A DNA stretch of 37,572 bases from Hymenobacter sp. (lineage in GTDB: Bacteria; Bacteroidota; Bacteroidia; Cytophagales; Hymenobacteraceae), in NCBI GenBank assembly GCA_025353745.1, contig JANXOE010000199.1, positions 1 to 37,572 on the forward strand, written 5' to 3'. Below the pieces are notes generated by a model. That model was not told where the DNA came from. It ran no database searches and worked only from the letters and a program-made list of their open reading frames with translations. Shown here piece after piece: positions 13,960-21,508 of this stretch. How positions within the stretch are numbered: position 1 is the stretch's first letter; the number at the start of each line of letters is the position of its first letter. A program made the position numbers and the translations under genes.

Positions 13960-16347
13960 ATGCCGACTTCTGCCCTTGATGCCGCTGCGGCGGTTCCCTT
14001 TGCCCCCGCCGAGGGCCCCGGGCCCTCGGGCCCCCAACAGGAGCCGGGGCCCTCGGCGTTTCCGTTTGCCACGGCCCTGAGCCTGGAGCCGCTGCTGGCG
14101 TATTGGCGGGCCCGCGAAACCGACCCCAACCCCGGCCTGGCCCTGCTGGCCCGGTCCATTGCCCGGCAGGTGGCGCGCGCCCCGGAGCTGCGCGGCCCCC
14201 TGGCCGACACCGTCCTGCTCGACCGGGAATGCAACTTATTGGAAACGATCATGTTGGCTGTGTTCCCAACGGCGGCGGTGGGCACTTCGATCAGCGGGGC
14301 CATTGCGCCGTTCCAGCGCATGAGCTTCTACCACACGCCGCGCTTCGCCGAAGTGCTGCTGAACAAGGAGCGCGCCATCAAGCAGCCCCTCAACCTGAAC
14401 CAGGCCCGCACAGAGGAATTCATGACCCGGATGGCCTACCAGCTCGTGCTGCACCGGATGTACGGCGTGGAGCTGCCCGCCGCGGGGGCCATCATCTTCA
14501 CCGTGCCCGACTACGACATTGGCCTGTACCGGCACTACGGAGTGGGCATCGATTCGTCGTTTGTGCAGGTGCGGGCGGTGGGCCCGCTGCCCGTGCTCAC
14601 CCCCGACCAGCTCGAACAGCTCGGGCACCAGCGCCACAACCTGGCCCTGTGGCGCGAGCTGCTGCCGCCCGAGCACTTCGTGCTCGAAGGCTTCAACGTG
14701 CTCCAGCTCGTGGACGTGACGGACCAGGAAATCCTTTCGGAGCTGAAGTACGACCTGCTGGAGCGCGACGTGCTGCAGGCCGCCGACCGCCTGGAGCAGA
14801 TCCAGGAGAAGCTGCGGGTGCTGTTTGCGCGGCCGGCCCTGCAGCTCGGCATCGCGGCCTACGACGAGAAGAAAAAGGCGTTCGTGGACTTCGGGCGCAA
14901 GATCAACCACAGCTTCCTCACCAAGCAGGTGCAGCACAGCCGGCGCGACAGCGGCTTCCGCCAGATTTACGACCGGCTGCTGCGCGAGCGCCGCCCGCTG
15001 GTGCTCTCCGACGTGGAGCGGGCCGACATTCCGGCCGATTTGCGCGAGCAGGTGCTCGACCTGGGCATTCAATCGGCCATTCTGGTGCTGCTGCCCTACG
15101 GCGGCGACACGGTGGGCCTGCTGGAGCTGGGCTCGCCCAACGCCGGCGACCTCGACGAGTTCGACCTGGAGAAGGTGGCGCAGTTCGTGCCCCTGTTTGC
15201 GGTGGCGGTGAAGCGCAACGCCGAAGACCTGCAAACCCGCATCCAGGCCGTGATGCAGGAGCAGTTCACGCCCATCCACCCCACCATGGAATGGCGCTTC
15301 ACCGACGCGGCCCGCAACCTGCTGGCCCGGCAGGACGAAGGCCAGCGCGGGGCCGCCATGGAGGACATCGTGTTCGAAGACGTGTACCCGCTGCACGGCT
15401 CCTGCGACATCCGCGGCAGCAGCACGGCCCGCAACGAGGCCATCCAGGGCGACCTCGTCGAGCACCTCACCCTGGCCCACCGGGTGCTGAAAAAGGCGTC
15501 GAGCTTCCGGCAGCTGCCCATTCTGGACGAGCTCAAGTTTTACATCGGCAAGAACCTGCGCCGCCTGCGCCTGGGCATCACCAGCGGCGACGAGCTGAGC
15601 ATTTACGAGTCGCTGCGGCGGGAGGTGGAGCCGCTGTTCGAGTACCTGGCCCAGCACACGCCCGAGCTGCGGCCGGTCATCACGGCGTATTGGGCCAACA
15701 TCGACCCGCGCCTGGGCATTCTTTACAAGCGCCGCCAAGCGTTCGAGCAGAGCGTGACGGCCATCAACGACGCCGTGGGGGCCTTCCTCGACGAGGAAGA
15801 AGCCAAGGCCCAGGGCATGTTTCCGCACTACTTCCAGCGCTTCAAAAGCGACGGCGTGGAGTTCAACATCTACGTGGGCGAGTCGCTGGTGCGGGACAAG
15901 CCGTTCGACCTGGTGTTCCTCAAAAACCTGCGCCTGTGGCAGCTGCTGACGATGGTGGAAATCACGCGGCGCACCCACGCGCTGGCCCCCACCCTGCCCG
16001 TGCTGCTGGAAACCACCCAGCTCATCTACATCCACGGCCAGTCGCTGAGCATTCGCTTCCGGCAGGACGAGCGGCAGTTCGACGTGGACGGGGCCTATAA
16101 CATCCGCTACGAAATCATCAAGAAGCGCATCGACAAGGCCACCGTGCTCGGCACCGGCGAGCGCCTCACCCAGCCCGGCCGCCTGGCCCTGGTGTACGCC
16201 CAAACCCGCGAGGCCACCGAATACCTCGAATACATCGACTACCTCCAGGACCGCGGCCTGCTGGAGCCCGGCGTGGAAGAATTGGAATTAGAGGAATTGC
16301 AAGGCGTGAAAGGCCTCCTGGCCCTGCGCGTGCAGGTAAAGATTTGA
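13960..16347 (+). CDS. Large GAF domain-containing protein of unknown role
   Basis: This 795-residue cytoplasmic protein (no signal peptide or membrane segments) begins with a Pro/Ala/Gly-rich tail of about 40 residues. The middle, about residues 270-430, has a GAF-like pattern (DLLERDVLQAADRLEQIQEKLRVLFARPALQLGIAAYD, later DLGIQSAILVLLPYGGDTVGLLELGSPNAGDLDEFDLEKVAQFVPLFAVAVKRN). I find no histidine kinase, GGDEF, EAL or DNA-binding output domain; the remaining flanks look helical. It resembles single large GAF proteins seen in Cytophagales that lack a known output. A sensor of small ligands acting through protein contacts is plausible but unproven. An AT-rich island with a 12-base palindrome (13936-13947) lies 12 bases before the start. 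Confidence 0.75.
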   Translation: MPTSALDAAAAVPFAPAEGPGPSGPQQEPGPSAFPFATALSLEPLLAYWRARETDPNPGLALLARSIARQVARAPELRGPLADTVLLDRECNLLETIMLAVFPTAAVGTSISGAIAPFQRMSFYHTPRFAEVLLNKERAIKQPLNLNQARTEEFMTRMAYQLVLHRMYGVELPAAGAIIFTVPDYDIGLYRHYGVGIDSSFVQVRAVGPLPVLTPDQLEQLGHQRHNLALWRELLPPEHFVLEGFNVLQLVDVTDQEILSELKYDLLERDVLQAADRLEQIQEKLRVLFARPALQLGIAAYDEKKKAFVDFGRKINHSFLTKQVQHSRRDSGFRQIYDRLLRERRPLVLSDVERADIPADLREQVLDLGIQSAILVLLPYGGDTVGLLELGSPNAGDLDEFDLEKVAQFVPLFAVAVKRNAEDLQTRIQAVMQEQFTPIHPTMEWRFTDAARNLLARQDEGQRGAAMEDIVFEDVYPLHGSCDIRGSSTARNEAIQGDLVEHLTLAHRVLKKASSFRQLPILDELKFYIGKNLRRLRLGITSGDELSIYESLRREVEPLFEYLAQHTPELRPVITAYWANIDPRLGILYKRRQAFEQSVTAINDAVGAFLDEEEAKAQGMFPHYFQRFKSDGVEFNIYVGESLVRDKPFDLVFLKNLRLWQLLTMVEITRRTHALAPTLPVLLETTQLIYIHGQSLSIRFRQDERQFDVDGAYNIRYEIIKKRIDKATVLGTGERLTQPGRLALVYAQTREATEYLEYIDYLQDRGLLEPGVEELELEELQGVKGLLALRVQVKI

Positions 16348-16461
16348 AAGAATGTGGAAATGAGGGCCCCCGCTTTTGATTTCACTTTTCCGCATTGAAG
16401 CCGTTCAGGAAGTTTCCGAAACAACCCGAAACGTGCTGATCGTCTTCATTTTCGCATTCAA

Positions 16462-17130
16462 TCACATCAATTTCTCTTCTTGCCAGAACAGCCGCAGGCC
16501 GGTGCGCAGCAGCACCAGCCACGCGGCCCCGCCGGCGAAGCCGGCCAGCACGTCGGTCGGGTAGTGCACGTGCAGGTACACGCGGCTCAGGCCGACGAGC
16601 ACCGCAAAGCCCACCAGCGCGGCGGCCGCGCCCCAGCGCCCGGTGTGCTGCACCACCAGCCAGGCCAGGCAGCCGTAGTAGGCCATGCTCATCATGGCGT
16701 GGCCGCTGGGAAAGCTCAGGCCGTACTGGTAGATGAGGGCCGTCGCCGGCCGGGGCCGGTGCACCCAGGCCTTCAGCAACTCGTTCAGGGCCAGGCCGCC
16801 GCCCATGGCCAGCAGCAGTTCCACGGCGTAGCGGCCCAGGCCCCGGCGCTTGAGCAGCAGCGGCACCAGCAGGCTGGCCGGCACAAAAAACATCACCGAC
16901 CCGAAAAACGTGAGCCGGAACACCCACCACGTCAGCCAGGGGGCGGCGGCCCGCAGCCGGTCCATTTGCGCGAAGCCCCAGTTGTCGAACACCGCCGAGT
17001 GCTGGCCAAACACTTCCCGCGTGAGGTAAAAAAACAGCCCGAACGCCAGCACGAATATCGCCACGCCCGCCACGGCCTCGGCGGTGAGCACCCCGGCCAG
17101 GGCCGCCAGGCGCGCTTGAAAACGGTTCAT
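16462..17130 (-). CDS. PAP2 superfamily membrane phosphatase
   Basis: This 222-residue inner-membrane protein carries all three PAP2 motifs: KAWVHRPRP, PSGH (in SFPSGHAMMS) and SRVYLHVHYPTDVLAG with its conserved Arg and His. About five to six hydrophobic segments surround them. Members dephosphorylate lipid phosphates such as phosphatidic acid or undecaprenyl diphosphate on the outer side of the membrane; the substrate here is not clear. The ATG at 17130 (MNRFQ) is preferred over an in-frame ATG 21 codons upstream, because the extension has no homology and would overlap the region just after the tRNA terminator. It is convergent with the GAF gene across 114 bases in which I see no convincing terminator. 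Confidence 0.92.
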   Translation of the reverse strand: MNRFQARLAALAGVLTAEAVAGVAIFVLAFGLFFYLTREVFGQHSAVFDNWGFAQMDRLRAAAPWLTWWVFRLTFFGSVMFFVPASLLVPLLLKRRGLGRYAVELLLAMGGGLALNELLKAWVHRPRPATALIYQYGLSFPSGHAMMSMAYYGCLAWLVVQHTGRWGAAAALVGFAVLVGLSRVYLHVHYPTDVLAGFAGGAAWLVLLRTGLRLFWQEEKLM

Positions 17131-17191
17131 GGGCACGCAAATAGGAAGTGCAAGAAAAACCCGGGGCCCGCCAAAAACCGCGCCGCGCCAC

Positions 17192-17221
17192 AAAAAAAGG
17201 CCAACCCTCGCGGATTGGCCT
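17192..17221 (-). terminator. Terminator of tRNA-Leu
   Basis: On the minus strand AGGCCAA pairs with TTGGCCT (arms 17198-17204 and 17215-17221) and is followed by a run of seven T. It lies 10 bases after the tRNA 3' end. Confidence 0.85.
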
Positions 17222-17230
17222 CATTCTACG

Positions 17231-17312
17231 TGCGCTCGGGGAGACTCGAACTCCCACACCTTGCGGAACTGCCGCCTGAAGACAGCGCGTCTACCAATTT
17301 CGCCACAAGCGC
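17231..17312 (-). tRNA. tRNA-Leu(CAG)
   Basis: The minus strand folds as an 82-nt class II tRNA. The acceptor stem is GCGCTTG with CGAGCGC, discriminator A; the D-loop contains AATTGGTAGACGC; the anticodon stem is CTGTC with GGCAG around loop TTCAGGC, giving anticodon CAG; a long variable arm (TTCCGCAAGG) and the T-loop TTCGAGT follow. CCA is not encoded. A promoter (17363-17394) and a terminator (17192-17221) frame it. Confidence 0.93.
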
Positions 17313-17362
17313 AGCGGTACCGCAGCAGCCAACTTCCCAGGGGAGATTGCCGTTTGGTGACG

Positions 17363-17394
17363 CAAAGGTAAGCGGCCGGCGCGGCGCGGCGCAA
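17363..17394 (-). promoter_or_regulatory. Promoter of tRNA-Leu (TTG-N21-TACCTTTG)
   Basis: On the minus strand a TTG (complement of 17392-17394) lies 21 bases before TACCTTTG (complement of 17363-17370), which is 50 bases upstream of the tRNA 5' end. A Bacteroidota-type promoter in front of a stable RNA supports the consensus used elsewhere here. Confidence 0.65.
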
Positions 17395-17482
17395 GCCGCG
17401 GGGCTTTTTTTTCGTTGAAAGGGGCCGGCCGCGCCGGGGGCAGGTTGTTTTTCAGGCGGTTGAAGCCACACATTTTTTCAAT

Positions 17483-18178
17483 TTGAGTCAAATTTCTTCC
17501 GATTCGCGCCCCGCCCCGCGCCTCAGCGGCAACTTCGACCGGGTGGCGTGGTGCTACGACGCGCTGGCCGGGCTGGTGTTTGGCGGCAGCCTGCGGCAGG
17601 CGCAGCGGGCGGCGCTGGCCGGCCTGCCCGCCGGGGCCCCCCACGTATTGATTTTGGGCGGCGGCACCGGCTGGGTGCTGGCCGAGGTGCTGCGCCGCCG
17701 CCCCCGCGCCGCCGTGCTCTACCTCGAAGCTTCGGGCCCGATGCTGGCGCGGGCCGTGGCCCACCTGCGCCGCACGGCCCCGGGCGCGGCCGGGCAGGTC
17801 GAGTTCCGGCAGGGCACCGAAGCGGCGCTGGGGCCGGGCGAGCGGTTCGATGCGCTCGTCACGTTTTTTGTACTCGACTGCTTTCCCCCGGCTGCGCTGG
17901 GGCCCGCGCTGGCCCGGCTGGCGGCGGCCCGGCGCCCGGCCGCCCCGTGGCTGCTGGCCGATTTCAGACGGCCCCGGCGCGGCTGGCAGCGGGCGCTGCT
18001 GGGGGCCATGTACCGGTTTTTTGGGGCGGTAGCGGCCGTGCGGGCCCGGCAGATGCCCGACCTGCACGCGGCGCTGGCCGGGCTGGGGCTGCGCCCGATG
18101 CGGCAAGCGTTTTTCTTCGGCGGGGCCGTGGAAGGCACGGTGTTCGGACCGGCCGGGCCGGGCGATGCGCTGGAATAA
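17483..18178 (+). CDS. Class I SAM-dependent methyltransferase
   Basis: This 231-residue protein has the Rossmann-type methyltransferase start: NFDRVAWCYDALAGLVFGGSLRQAQ (about 17-41), motif I VLILGGGTGWVLAEVL (about 55-70) and the acidic strand YLEASGPMLARA that binds the SAM ribose. The C-terminal half is divergent, so the substrate cannot be named. The best start is TTG at 17483, because no ATG occurs before motif I and upstream codons leave the homology; a start a little upstream remains possible. It is strongly GC-rich and encodes many Ala, Arg and Gly residues like its neighbours. Confidence 0.83.
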   Translation: MSQISSDSRPAPRLSGNFDRVAWCYDALAGLVFGGSLRQAQRAALAGLPAGAPHVLILGGGTGWVLAEVLRRRPRAAVLYLEASGPMLARAVAHLRRTAPGAAGQVEFRQGTEAALGPGERFDALVTFFVLDCFPPAALGPALARLAAARRPAAPWLLADFRRPRRGWQRALLGAMYRFFGAVAAVRARQMPDLHAALAGLGLRPMRQAFFFGGAVEGTVFGPAGPGDALE

Positions 18179-18201
18179 ACAGGGCCGTTTATTTGCATAC
18201 A

Positions 18202-18235
18202 TTTGGGGACTCAACAGCGGAAAATGCTAATTTTG
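18202..18235 (+). promoter_or_regulatory. Candidate promoter of the M61 peptidase gene
   Basis: TTTG (18202-18205) and TAATTTTG (18228-18235) are separated by 22 bases, within the range of Bacteroidota promoters. It lies in an AT-richer 146-base gap, 89 bases before the ATG. Confidence 0.45.
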
Positions 18236-18324
18236 GTGTTCGCGCACGAGGCGCAGCGCGGTTTAATCCTCGCTTTTATACCAAAATTTCTTTCTTCGCT
18301 CACGTTCTTTTTTACCGTCCTGCT

Positions 18325-20397
18325 ATGAAGCATTTTACACCTTTACTGGCCCTGGTCTGGTGCGTTGGCCTCGGCCCAACGGGGCTGCGGGCCCAGTCCC
18401 AAGCCCCACGCCCGGCCGCCAAGCCCATCGCGAAGCCCGCCCTAAAGTTCATCGCGAAGCCCGCCGCAAAACCTGCCGCGAAGGTGCTGCCGAAAAAGGC
18501 CCTGACGCCCGTGCTGGTCCCGAAGCCCGCCCCAAAACCTGCCTCCGTGGCCCCCAAGGCCGCTACCTCAGCTCCGCCGCCGGCCCCGGGCCCTACCCCG
18601 GCAGTAGCACCAGTGGGGCCAGCGGTGCGCTACACGATAGCGTTCCCCAACGCCGTGCACCACGAGGCGCGAATCACGGCCACGTTTTCGGGGCTGCCGG
18701 CGGGGCCGTTGCGGGTGCGCATGGCCCGCAGCTCGCCGGGGCGCTACGCGCAGCACGACTTCATCAAAAATGTGTATTATGTGGTGGCCACCGACGGCGC
18801 CGACCACCCGCTGCCCACCGCCCGGCCCGACGCCTACGGCTGGGACGTGACGCCCGGCCCCGACGGCCAGGTGGTGTTCAACTACACCCTTTACGGCGAC
18901 CGCAGCGACGGCACTTACGCGGGCATCGATCAGCAGCACGCCCACCTCAACGTGCCGGCCACCTTCTGCTACGCGCTGGGGTTGGAAAACCGCCCCGCCC
19001 AGGTGCGGTTCGACGCGCCGGCGAGTTGGAAAATTGCCACCCAGCTGCGGCCCGGGGCCGATAAGAACACGTTTACGGCCCCCAACCTGGCCTATTTCAT
19101 GGACAGCCCGGTGCTGCTGGGGGCCTCGCAGGTGCGCACCTGGCCCGAGGGCGACCAAACCCTGGAGCTGGCCGCCGTTTACCAAGGCACCGTGCCCGAC
19201 CTCGACGCCTACGCCAAGAGCGTCCAGCAAGTGGTGAAGGAGGAAAAAGCCATTTTTGGTGCGCTGCCGACCTTCGACTTCGGGCACTACACCTTCCTGG
19301 CCGACTACCTCAGCCAGACCACGTCCGACGGCATGGAACACCGCAACTCGACCTCCCTCACGGCCCCGCGCGGCCTCCGCGGCGAGGACGCCCTGGCCAA
19401 CCTGCGCACGGTGGCACACGAGTTTTTTCACGCCTGGAACGTGAAGCGCCTGCGGCCCAAAGACCTGGAGCCCTTCGATTTCCAGCGCACCAACACGAGC
19501 GCCGCGCTGTGGCTGGCCGAGGGTTTCACGCAATACTACGGCGAGCTGGCCCTGCGCCGCGCCAAATTTTACGACGACGAGCAGTTTTTTGAAAAAATCG
19601 GGGGCTGGGTGAACGCGCGCCTCAACAGCCCCGGGGCCCGCTACGCCTCGGCCGTCGACATGAGCCGCCAGGCTGTGTTCACCGACGCCGCGGTGAGCAT
19701 CGACCCCACCAACGAGGCCAACACCTACCTCAGCTACTACACCCAGGGCGCGGGCCTGGCCTTGGTGCTCGACTTGCAGCTGCGCCAGCACCACCGCACC
19801 AGCCTCGACAAGTACATGCAGGCGCTGTGGCAGCAATTTGGCCAGCAGCAGGCCAACTACGCCCCGGCGCGCCCCTACACCCTGCCCGACTTGCAGCGCG
19901 TGCTGGGCGAGGTAAGCCACGACACGGTGTTCGCGGGCCGCTTTTTTCGGCAGTACGTGTACGGCCGCGAGCAGCCGCGCTTCACCGAAACCCTGCTGAC
20001 GGCGGGCCTGGCCGTGGTGCCCACCCACGCGCTGGGGGCCGCCCTGCCCCGGCAGGTGGAGTTCGACGCCCAGAGCCGCTGCCTGGTGGCCGTGAACACG
20101 CTCATCGGCTCGGGCCTCTACAAGGCCGGTATTGACCGCGGCGACCAGTTGGTGATGCTCGATGGCAAGGCCCTGAAAAGCCCCGCCGACCTCGACGACG
20201 TGCTCCACCACCACTCGCCCAACGACTTGGTGATGACACAGGTGCGCACCCGCGGCGGCGTTGACCGCACCATGCAGCTGGTGCTCACCGAAGACCCCAA
20301 CGTGCAAATTCAGCCGGTGGAAACGGTGCAGAAAATGACCCTCAGCCCGGCCCAAAAATCCCTGCGCGATGCCTGGCTCGCCAGCCAGGCCAAGTAG
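18325..20397 (+). CDS. M61 family metallopeptidase (glycyl aminopeptidase-like) with PDZ domain and K/A/P-rich linker
   Basis: This 690-residue exported peptidase has a signal peptide (MKHFTPLLALVWCVGLGPTGLRAQ), then a roughly 80-residue Lys-Ala-Pro-rich linker (repeats such as AKPIAKPALK and KPAAKPAAK). The M61 N-terminal beta domain follows, then the zinc site HEFFHAWN (His365, Glu366, His369) and the third ligand Glu399 in WLAEGFTQYY. A C-terminal PDZ domain (about 570-660) contains GSGLYKAGIDRGDQLVMLDGKAL. M61 enzymes cleave N-terminal Gly or Ala from peptides. The linker is unusual for the family and may bind the cell surface or act as a flexible spacer. A terminator follows the stop. 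Confidence 0.93.
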   Translation: MKHFTPLLALVWCVGLGPTGLRAQSQAPRPAAKPIAKPALKFIAKPAAKPAAKVLPKKALTPVLVPKPAPKPASVAPKAATSAPPPAPGPTPAVAPVGPAVRYTIAFPNAVHHEARITATFSGLPAGPLRVRMARSSPGRYAQHDFIKNVYYVVATDGADHPLPTARPDAYGWDVTPGPDGQVVFNYTLYGDRSDGTYAGIDQQHAHLNVPATFCYALGLENRPAQVRFDAPASWKIATQLRPGADKNTFTAPNLAYFMDSPVLLGASQVRTWPEGDQTLELAAVYQGTVPDLDAYAKSVQQVVKEEKAIFGALPTFDFGHYTFLADYLSQTTSDGMEHRNSTSLTAPRGLRGEDALANLRTVAHEFFHAWNVKRLRPKDLEPFDFQRTNTSAALWLAEGFTQYYGELALRRAKFYDDEQFFEKIGGWVNARLNSPGARYASAVDMSRQAVFTDAAVSIDPTNEANTYLSYYTQGAGLALVLDLQLRQHHRTSLDKYMQALWQQFGQQQANYAPARPYTLPDLQRVLGEVSHDTVFAGRFFRQYVYGREQPRFTETLLTAGLAVVPTHALGAALPRQVEFDAQSRCLVAVNTLIGSGLYKAGIDRGDQLVMLDGKALKSPADLDDVLHHHSPNDLVMTQVRTRGGVDRTMQLVLTEDPNVQIQPVETVQKMTLSPAQKSLRDAWLASQAK

Positions 20398-20418
20398 GCG
20401 CCCGGTATTTTTTAGCTG

Positions 20419-20455
20419 AAAACGGCCCGACTGCCCCGCGCGGCCGGGCCGTTTT
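20419..20455 (+). terminator. Terminator of the M61 peptidase gene
   Basis: AAAACGGCCCG (20419-20429) and CGGGCCGTTTT (20445-20455) form a perfect 11-bp stem with a 15-base loop, ending in T4, 22 bases after the stop codon. Confidence 0.85.
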
Positions 20456-20458
20456 GTG

Positions 20459-20466
20459 TAAGTTTG
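20459..20466 (+). promoter_or_regulatory. TAnnTTTG element three bases before ATG
   Basis: TAAGTTTG is followed by GCC and then the ATG at 20470. It starts four bases after the terminator stem of the previous gene. Confidence 0.5.
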
Positions 20467-20469
20467 GCC

Positions 20470-21480
20470 ATGGCCCCCGTTTCGTACCTCACCAATCCCG
20501 CGCTGCCGACCGTGCGCCCCGGCTATCGGGGCAACAAGCTGTTCGGCAACGAGTTCGCCAACGGCGAAGACTTGTTCGAGCCCAGCTTCGCCACGGTGCT
20601 GAAGTGGCAGCTCACCGCCAACCCGCAGAAGGCAGAAAAAAAGCGCGACGCCTGGGCCCCGGCCGTGGTGGACTGCGCGGGGGCCCTTGCGGCGGCCGAC
20701 GACGTGCTGATCTGGCTGGGCCACTCCAGCTTTGTGCTGCGCGCGGCGGGCCGCACGCTGCTCTTCGACCCGGTGCTGTTCAGCTCGGTGGGGCTGCGGC
20801 GGCGCCACCCCCTGCCCTGCCGGCCCGAAGCCTTGGTCGGCATCGACTACCTGTTGCTCTCGCACGGCCACCGCGACCACCTCGACGAGCCCTCCCTCCG
20901 GCTGCTGGCCCGGCAAAACCCGGCCATGCAGGTGCTGTCGTCGCTGAAAATGGCGCCGCTGCTGCACGGCATGGCCCCCGGCCTGGCCGTGCAGGAAGCC
21001 GGCTGGTGGCAGCAGTACGACCTGGGCCCCGGCGCGCCGCTCGAAATCTACTACCTGCCGGCCAGCCACTGGCACCGCCGCGGCCTGCTCGACCTGAACC
21101 GGGTGCTCTGGGGCAGCTTTCTGATTAAAACCGCCGACAAGCTCCTTTACTTCGCCGGCGATACGGCCTACGGCGACCATTTCGAGCAGATCGAGCGCCG
21201 CTTCGGGCCCCTCGACGTGGTGCTGATGCCCATCGGGGCCTACAAGCCGGCCTTCATGATGGCCAAAAGCCACGTCAACCCCCACGAAGCCGCCAAAGCC
21301 GCCAACGTGCTGCGCGCCGGCCACCTGGTGCCCATGCACTACGGCACCTTCAATTTGTCCGACGAGCCGGCCTCCGAGCCGCTGCGGCAGCTGACCGAAA
21401 TCGCGGCCGGGGGCCTGCTGCGCGGCGCGCTGCACGCCCCCGCCGTGGGCGAGGCCCTGCCCTGGGCCGCGTGGGAGTAG
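20470..21480 (+). CDS. MBL-fold metallohydrolase (NAPE-PLD/UlaG-like)
   Basis: This 336-residue protein has the metallo-beta-lactamase fold. The first conserved strand reads IWLGHSSFVLRAAGRTLLFDPVL (about 81-103), the metal site LSHGHRDHLD (His132, His134, Asp136, His137), then GDTAYGDHF and the late HYGTF. This set is typical of the beta-lactamase-like subgroup that includes N-acyl-phosphatidylethanolamine phospholipase D and UlaG, so a phosphodiesterase or lactonase role is likely; the substrate is unknown. There is no signal peptide. The ATG at 20470 is preferred over an in-frame TTG two codons earlier, which lies inside the TAAGTTTG element. Confidence 0.9.
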   Translation: MAPVSYLTNPALPTVRPGYRGNKLFGNEFANGEDLFEPSFATVLKWQLTANPQKAEKKRDAWAPAVVDCAGALAAADDVLIWLGHSSFVLRAAGRTLLFDPVLFSSVGLRRRHPLPCRPEALVGIDYLLLSHGHRDHLDEPSLRLLARQNPAMQVLSSLKMAPLLHGMAPGLAVQEAGWWQQYDLGPGAPLEIYYLPASHWHRRGLLDLNRVLWGSFLIKTADKLLYFAGDTAYGDHFEQIERRFGPLDVVLMPIGAYKPAFMMAKSHVNPHEAAKAANVLRAGHLVPMHYGTFNLSDEPASEPLRQLTEIAAGGLLRGALHAPAVGEALPWAAWE

Positions 21481-21494
21481 CAGGCCGGGGGCCC

Positions 21495-21502
21495 TACCTT
21501 TG
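21495..21502 (+). promoter_or_regulatory. TAnnTTTG element six bases before ATG
   Basis: TACCTTTG lies six bases before the ATG at 21509 and 14 bases after the stop codon of the MBL gene. It would start transcription at or very near the start codon. Confidence 0.5.
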
Positions 21503-21508
21503 CCGCAT

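Noticed and set aside
14236-16203. Long minus-strand open frame inside the GAF gene
   Set aside because: It mirrors the third-position GC bias of the plus-strand gene and has the same His/Gln/Val-rich composition typical of antisense frames, with no recognisable domain.
16348-16461. Terminator between the GAF and PAP2 genes
   Set aside because: Only short arms such as GTTTC/GAAAC are visible, with no GC-rich stem or T-run, so no call is made.
17231-17312. tRNA-Leu as an integration site for a mobile island
   Set aside because: No integrase, no duplicated tRNA 3' end and no change in gene type on either side; promoter and terminator are intact.
18391-18620. Short repeats that could suggest a CRISPR-like array
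   Set aside because: Units are short, degenerate and in frame, encoding Lys-Ala-Pro repeats; there are no regular spacers and no cas genes.
18568-21435. Very long open frame on the minus strand across the M61 and MBL genes
   Set aside because: It is antisense to two clear genes with intact motifs, is rich in His, Gly, Ala, Val and Gln as expected from reading GC-rich codons backwards, and shows no domain.
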